64,000 nt of DNA from Halichoerus grypus. Its lineage: Eukaryota; Chordata; Mammalia; Carnivora; Phocidae. The first letter of the stretch is position 1, and the number at the start of each line of letters is the position of its first letter. The stretch spans positions 56,074,598-56,138,597 of the forward strand of contig NC_135720.1 of NCBI RefSeq assembly GCF_964656455.1, written 5' to 3'. Shown in pieces: positions 59,001 to 64,000 of the stretch. A program made the position numbers and the translations under genes. The notes beneath the pieces are model-generated. The model saw only the letters and a list, made by a program, of their open reading frames with translations. It made no database searches and was not told the origin of the DNA.

Positions 59001-59229
59001 AAAAACAGACCTTCTAGGGCACCTGGGTGGCTCAGTCGTTAAGCGTCTGCCTTCGGCTCAGGTCATGATCCCAGAGTCCTGAGATCGAGCCCCACATCAG
59101 GCTCCCTGCTCCGCAGGAAGCCTGCTTCTCCCTCTCCCACTCCCCCTGCTTGTGTTCCCTCTCTGGCTGTCTTTCTCTCTGTCAAATAAATAAAACCTTT
59201 AAAAAAAAAAAAAAAAAACAGACCTTCTA
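59001..59229 (+). mobile_element. SINEC SINE, sense, with 16-bp TSD
   Basis: The body is 59017-59213, with GGGCACCTGGGTGGCTCAGT, GCGTCTGCCTTCGGCTCAGG and a long pure A tail. AAAAACAGACCTTCTA is at 59001-59016 and 59214-59229. The long unbroken tail suggests a young copy. Confidence 0.95.
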
Positions 59230-60220
59230 TCTGTATATCTTGAATAATTATCAAAGCTGTGGAATATCTTACAGTGCAAATATAAAAATTTGTGCATTGG
59301 GCTCCTGTTATACTTACCTATTATATTTTAACCTAAACATATATGAGTTGATATATGCAGTTGCAAACCTAGGAGTATTCCATAGGGAAGTGCCCCCAAA
59401 TGCAGAGCCCTGACACTTCTTATTTGAATGTGAATAGACTTGTTTGCTTCTTAATTTGTTAGCATGAGGTATGCAGTTATTTCTTAGGAAACAAAATTTG
59501 GAAAGGTGCTTTCTTGTTACATGTTGTTTAACAGGAATATTATATAGTTTAATGTTCCACCAGTGTTTGCTACATTGTTCTCTTTTTAAGGGTACTCCTA
59601 AACAAGCCCTATGCAGGAGTTAGAAAAAGGTTCAAACTTCCATTAAGCATTTAGTGTGACTGTAACTGCCTACCCATTTATTTTTCGAAAAGTGTATGCT
59701 TATAATGTGGTAATCTTCCTTCTACTACAAAGCACATAGTTGTGTGTGTGTGCATGTGTGTGCACATGCACGCACTCTATTTGGAATTTTTGTAGTGCTC
59801 AATATGCATACATTTTAATTTTAATTTTTGTTAAGGTAACATAAAAAGTAAAACACCAAATGCGACTTATTCTAAAAGTAGATTTAATGTATTAAATATA
59901 ACCTAATTAAAATTATCTTTAGCACTGAATATCACATGCAGATAATTCGGTATTGAATAAGGTGCCAAAAAATAAACTTAAGCTAGTATAGTGTTACCTT
60001 TAATTTAACATTTTTCCTTTCTATTAAAAAAAAGTACATGCATACTACTAAGGTGAAATACCATAATATACTGTAATTTAGCCTTTTAGAACACCAAGAA
60101 TTTTCCTACCAAAGTAAAAGCTAGCTATGCTGTGAACAATGTATTATAACTGTAATTCCCAGAACAAGAATCTTTTTATGAAAATAAAAAATTAGTTCTC
60201 ACCTTTATATATGGTGACAA
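59230..60220. other. Unassigned sequence with a TG/CG-rich tract
   Basis: An alternating GTGTGTGTGTGCATGTGTGT-type tract lies at about 59740-59774. No gene is recognised. Confidence 0.45.
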
Positions 60221-60229
60221 AGACTCCTT

Positions 60230-60690
60230 CCTTGTCCAAACTTCTCTCTAGTGAGCCCTCTTCTCAACTAGGCCTCAAACTTGGCCTGTAAGAACTGTTA
60301 ACTCATAGCAGAAGTGATTGCATTCACCCTGTCCCACACATCACTAAGAGCCTGGAACAAACATTAGCATTGTTTCCATCAGCTCAAGGTCCTGTTCCTA
60401 GGACAACACCAGACCCTTTAAAATGCCTGCCCGAGAAAGCTCAACGCAGCTGAAAGAATTTACTGTTCATTCCAGTCACACCTGACTAAAAGCCCTTGAC
60501 CTCCCTCTTCTTAGAAGCATTAATTTAGAAAACTTGCAGATGTAAATCCTTTGCTGTCCCCTTCAGATGTATCTTCTACAACCCAAGCATGTCTTTACTA
60601 GGAGCCATCCCTTTGAAAGGTATGTATCAAGAGAGATAAGGCCCCCTTTTCTCAGTCTCTGTGGGAGGGTAGGGGTCTAACTTCTTTAAC
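60230..60690 (+). mobile_element. Possible LTR-like repeat (family not named)
   Basis: ATCCTTTGCTGTCCCCTTCA, CAACCCAAGCATGTCTTTAC and GATAAGGCCCCCTTTTCTCA have the texture of a mammalian LTR 3' half. Neither ends nor family were determined. Confidence 0.35.
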
Positions 60691-60760
60691 CCATGTGTTA
60701 TTTAGAAGTGTGTTGTTTCATCTCTGTGATTTTTTCCCATTTTTTTCCTGCTATTAATAT

Positions 60761-61266
60761 TTAGTTTAATTCCATTGTGATCTGAGAATAGGCATTGTAT
60801 GATTTATATTCTTTTAAATTTATTAAGATGTTTTTATGGCCCAGAATGTGCTCTATTTTGGTGAGTGTTCCATGTGAGCTTAAGAAGAGTGTGTGTTCTG
60901 TTGTTGGATAAAGTAGTCTATAGATGTCAATAATATCCAGTTGATTGATGGTGTTGTTGAGTTCAATTATGTTCTTACAGATTTTCTGCCTGCTGGATCT
61001 GCCCATTTCTGATAGAGGGGTGTTAAAATCTCCAGCTATGACAGTGGATTCATCTATTTCTCTTTGCAGTTCTATAAGTTTTTGCCTCACATAGCTCTGT
61101 TGTTAGCCACATACACGTTAAGGATTGTTAGGCATTCATGGAGACTTGACTCCTTTATTACTATGTTCTTTTTTACCCCTGATAACTTGCATTGAAGTCT
61201 GCCCCCTCTGATATTAATATAGCTACTCCAGCTTTCTTTTGATTAATGTTACCATGGTATATTTTT
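60761..61266 (-). pseudogene. L1 ORF2 endonuclease domain fragment
   Basis: A 109-codon minus-strand frame (61090-60761) carries AGDFNTPLS, the conserved GDFN endonuclease motif, followed by ELNNTINQLDIIDIYRLL and THGT/TKIEHILGHK-like residues near the end of the domain. Upstream, near 61200, KKAGVAILIS is visible in another frame. Near 61800-61835 GPNAPIKRQD marks the domain start. L1 endonuclease nicks target DNA at T/A-rich sites. This copy has stops, frameshifts and two SINE insertions and is not functional. Confidence 0.9.
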
Positions 61267-61514
61267 CTCTATTCATTTACTTTTTTTTTTTAAAGATTTT
61301 ATTTATTCATTTGAGACACAGAGATACAGAGAGAGAGAGATACAGAGAGAACATGAGCAGGACGAGAGGCAGAGGGAGAGGGAGAAGCAGGCTCCATGCT
61401 GAGCCAGGAGCCCGATGTGGGGCTCGATCCCAGGACCCTGGGATCATGACCTGAGCCGAAGGCAGACGTTTAACCATCTGAGCCACCCAGGCGCCCCTCT
61501 ATTCATTTACTTTT
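61267..61514 (-). mobile_element. SINEC SINE, antisense, with 18-bp TSD, inside L1
   Basis: The body is 61285-61496, with AAAGATTTTATTTATTCATT, an AG-rich run, GCTCGATCCCAGGACCCTGG and GAGCCACCCAGGCGCCC. The perfect TSD CTCTATTCATTTACTTTT is at 61267-61284 and 61497-61514, and the L1 resumes at the next base. Confidence 0.96.
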
Positions 61515-61575
61515 AATCTGTATGTATCTATAAATTTATAGTGGTTTTCTTATAGACAACATATATTTGCGTCTT

Positions 61576-61760
61576 TTTTTTTTAAACATTTATTTGTCTT
61601 AGAGAGTGCAGGGGGGAGGGGCAGAGGGAGAGAGAGTCTTAAGCGGACTCTGCACTGAGCATGTAGCCTGACGTGGGGCTTGATTTCACGACCCTGAGAT
61701 TACCACCTGAGCCAAAACCAAGAGTCAAGCACTTAACCAACTGCACCACCCAAATGCCCC
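61576..61760 (-). mobile_element. SINEC-type SINE, antisense, older variant, inside L1
   Basis: TTTTTTTTTTAAACATTTAT, an AG-rich run, GGGCTTGATTTCACGACCCT, AAAACCAAGAGTCAAGCACT and CTGCACCACCCAAATGCCCC. GCGTCTT and GTGTCTT at the edges may be an eroded TSD. It is more diverged than the SINE at 61285. Confidence 0.88.
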
Positions 61761-61960
61761 TGTGTCTTGTTTTTTGATCCACTCTGACAATCCTGTCTTT
61801 TAATTGGTGCATTTGGACCATCTATACTCAGAGTGCTTATTGATATAATTGGATTAATATGTACCATATTTGTTACTGTTTTCTATTTGTTCCCCTTGTT
61901 TATTCTTTTTATTTTTGTCTTCCAGTATTTCTCTGTTTTTTTGTGGTTTTAATTGAGCAT

Positions 61961-62105
61961 TTTTTAATTGAGATACAATTGACATACATTATTAGTTTCA
62001 GGTTTATAACAATATTTTGATATTTGTATATATTGCAAAATGATCACCACAATAAGTCTACTATTCTCCACTGATGATGTACCTCCATTTTACTGACAGC
62101 TCATT
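61961..62105 (-). mobile_element. LINE-1 3' UTR fragment, antisense
   Basis: AATTGAGATACAATTGACAT, TTAGTTTCAGGTTTATAACA and GATCACCACAATAAGTCTAC are reversed L1 3' UTR words. Direct contact with an ORF2 N-terminal fragment shows this is a different L1. Confidence 0.7.
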
Positions 62106-62106
62106 T

Positions 62107-62340
62107 CTTTTTTTTTAATTTTAATATATTTATTTCACTCAATATATCCAAAAATTATCATTTCAGCATATAATCCACCTAAAAATATCAATTATATTGT
62201 CCCTTTTTTGGGGGGAATACCAATTCTTTTAAACCTGGTGTGTATGTTATACTTAGATCACCTTCCATTTGGACATGCCACACATTTCAAGCACTCAGTT
62301 GCCTAGTGGCCATCTACTGGACAATCAGTTCTAAGGACTT
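62107..62340 (+). mobile_element. hAT-Charlie-like DNA transposon relic (MER58-like, name uncertain)
   Basis: TTTAATTTTAATATATTTAT, CAATATATCCAAAAATTATC, CATTTCAGCATATAATCCAC, CTGGTGTGTATGTTATACTT, TTTGGACATGCCACACATTT and CAAGCACTCAGTTGCCTAGT run in the order of a common non-autonomous hAT family. Confidence 0.6.
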
Positions 62341-63125
62341 TGACAGCTCATTTCTCAGTAAACATCCTCAACAATAAAGCACAGGTGGTTGTCCTTTTAT
62401 ACAGTTTTTGAGTTCTTAGTTATTTTGGATCTGATATCATGTCCACCCATACATTATTTGAGTTAATATTGCAGATAAAATAAATGTCAAATCCTCAAGC
62501 ATCCCTCAGGACATAAAGACAAAGAAAGACCATAGAAAGAGTAGTTAAACCTTTCTTTCCACTTTACTTATGTTTATTGCTATTTGGTTTATATTCTATC
62601 TCCCTTGACATTTCCAAAATACTAGTATATGACACGATGACGTTAGTAGTATATGGCATTCTTACAAGCTTTCCTGACATAGAAAACTTTGAACTTAAAA
62701 CATGCATTGAAATCTTCAGCTGAATTTGAGTTTAATGTTATAGTGGTTAGATGCTGAGTATCTTAAATATAGATTCTAATTTTAGTTTTCTCGTTTGTTT
62801 AGTTTGAGATACTAAACAAGTTTGAGATTTGTTTACTTTGTTTGTTTAGTTTGAGATATTGGAGATACTCTCCAGTATGAGAGCTATGCTGTTTATTATA
62901 TTTCTTTCACTTTTTTTTCTGGGTGTCATAAGGCTCATAGTTATATTTGGAACTCTGTGAAAAACATAGGGTAGCCCTTTTGGTAGCCAGATTTTCCTAT
63001 GGTCTTAATTTTCTATTGCAGTTAAAATCATATTTTAATGTCTTTCATTTTAAGCTACTTCAGATTATTTGGTAATTATCCAATATATAAATGTATAATA
63101 AAAAATAAAGATAAAATTTGTGGAT
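62341..63125. other. Unassigned non-coding sequence with small local duplications
   Basis: GTTTAGTTTGAGATAC at about 62797 and GTTTAGTTTGAGATAT at about 62843 repeat locally. No gene or named repeat is seen. Confidence 0.45.
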
Positions 63126-64000
63126 TTGATTTTTTTCTTTTTATAATTTAAATTCAATTAGTCAACATATAGTACATCATTAGTTTTTGATGTAGTGTTC
63201 AATGATTCGTTAGTTGCATATAACACTTAGTGCTCATCATATCAGGTGCCCTGATTAATGCCCATCACCCAGTTACCCCATCACTCCACCCACCTCCCCC
63301 CCAGCAACCCTCAGTTTGTTTTCCAGAGTCAAGAGTCTCTCATGGTTTGTCTACCTCTCTGATTTCTTCCAATTCAGTTTTCCCTTCCTTCCCCTATGAT
63401 CCTCTATGTTATTACTTATATTCCACATATGAGTGAAACAATATGATAATTGTCTTTCTCTGATTGACTTATTTCACTTAGCATAATACCCTCCAGTTCC
63501 ATCCATGTCAATGTAAATTGTAGCTATCCATCCTTTCTGATGGCTGAGTAATATTCCATTGTATGTATGAACCACATCTTCTTTATCCATTCATCTGTTG
63601 AAGGACATCTTGGCTCCTTTCACAGTTTGGCTATTGTGAACACTGGGGTGCAGGTGCCCCTTCTTTTCACTACATCTGTATTTTTGGGGTAAATACCCAG
63701 TAGTGCAATTGCTGGGTCATAGGGTAGCTCTATTTTTAACTTCTTGAGGAACCTCCATACTGTTTTCCAGAGTGACTGTACCAGCTTGCATTCCCACCAA
63801 CAGTGTAAGACGGTTCCCCTTTCTCTACATCCTGGCCAACATTTGTTGCTTCCTATCTTGTTAATTTTAGCCATTCTATCTGGTATAAGGTGGTATCTCA
63901 TTGTGGTTTGATTTGTATTTCCCTAATGACACGTGATGTGGAGCATTTTTTTCATGTGTTTGTTGGCGATTTGTATTTTTTCTTTGGAGAAGTGTCTGTT
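63126..64000 (-). mobile_element. LINE-1, antisense, running off the right edge
   Basis: After a T-rich start come TTAGTCAACATATAGTACAT, CCCATCACCCAGTTACCCCA, AGCAACCCTCAGTTTGTTTT, GCATAATACCCTCCAGTTCC and then ORF2 sequence. It is the same family type as the copy at 7621-8408 but belongs to another subtype, with a single-module 3' UTR. Confidence 0.92.
63490..64000 (-). pseudogene. L1 ORF2 C-terminal region, partial
   Basis: The minus-strand frame at 63901-63620 shows [20 protein letters not shown] (cysteine-rich C-terminal domain), [20 protein letters not shown] and GIYPKNTD. The frame is interrupted near 63620, where the usual residues between the CTP motif and the KLW motif are deleted. 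Further ORF2 sequence continues past the window end. This part of ORF2 supports reverse transcription of L1 RNA. The copy is broken. Confidence 0.9.

Larger units (their letters stand above)
60725..61960 (-). mobile_element. LINE-1 ORF2 endonuclease-region relic, antisense, interrupted by two SINEs
   Basis: L1 sequence runs from about 60725 to 61266, resumes at 61515-61575 and again from 61760 to about 61960. It covers the N-terminal endonuclease part of ORF2. The reverse transcriptase and 3' UTR expected at lower coordinates are absent directly next to it. It may be the 5' part of the L1 seen at 58195-58960 with the middle lost, or a separate broken copy. Confidence 0.85.

Noticed and set aside
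1..64000. CRISPR arrays, bacterial operons or phage genes
   Set aside because: No regularly spaced direct repeats and no bacterial-type genes were found. The window is mammalian.

Overview
This 64 kb window is AT-rich, repeat-dense mammalian nuclear DNA. The dominant short repeat is a tRNA-Lys-derived carnivore SINE (SINEC). Its heads read close to CGCCTGGGTGGCTCAG and its bodies contain variants of GATCCCAGGGTCCTGGGATC. From memory of the families, this body fits caniform carnivores of the arctoid branch (bear, seal or mustelid type) better than the dog or cat SINE subtypes. The species cannot be fixed from sequence alone. No prokaryotic feature, CRISPR array or operon is present, and no complete protein-coding host gene can be supported. 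The window looks like intergenic or deep intronic DNA.

Layout. 1-7.6 kb: mostly unique AT-rich sequence with old LTR relics (about 4.2-4.8 and 5.3-5.8 kb) and a MIR. 7.6-8.4 kb: a 5'-truncated antisense L1 with a 20-bp target-site duplication (TSD). 10.4-17.6 kb: several SINEs, three MER5-like DNA-transposon relics (one split by an MLT1-like LTR) and MIR/L2 copies. 19.9-21.4 kb: an MLT2-like solo LTR, an old L1 and a 51-bp tandem duplication. 24.3-27.4 kb: antisense L2 copies and two adjacent SINEs. 30.7-35.3 kb: a degenerate antisense endogenous retrovirus with two 392-bp LTRs and recognisable but broken RT, RNase H, integrase and env-TM remnants. 36.4-38.1 kb: a minus-strand stretch that resembles a retroposed 3' UTR. 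39-51 kb: scattered SINEs, MIRs, L2 and L1 pieces among unique sequence. 52.7-53.4 kb: a weak candidate terminal exon on the plus strand. 53.4-53.6 kb: a complex TA/CA microsatellite. 55.6-64 kb: dense SINE/L1, including an L1 endonuclease-domain relic interrupted by two SINEs, a hAT-type DNA transposon relic and an L1 that runs off the right edge.

The recognisable coding capacity comes from transposable elements: L1 ORF2 segments and retroviral pol/env remnants, all broken. No system of cooperating genes was found. The most useful observations are the two-LTR provirus, the nested and inverted SINE pairs that give a relative insertion order, the possible retroposed 3' UTR, and two low-confidence candidate exons near 0.5 kb (minus) and 52.8 kb (plus). 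Repeat names are by recognition from memory and boundaries of old elements are approximate.
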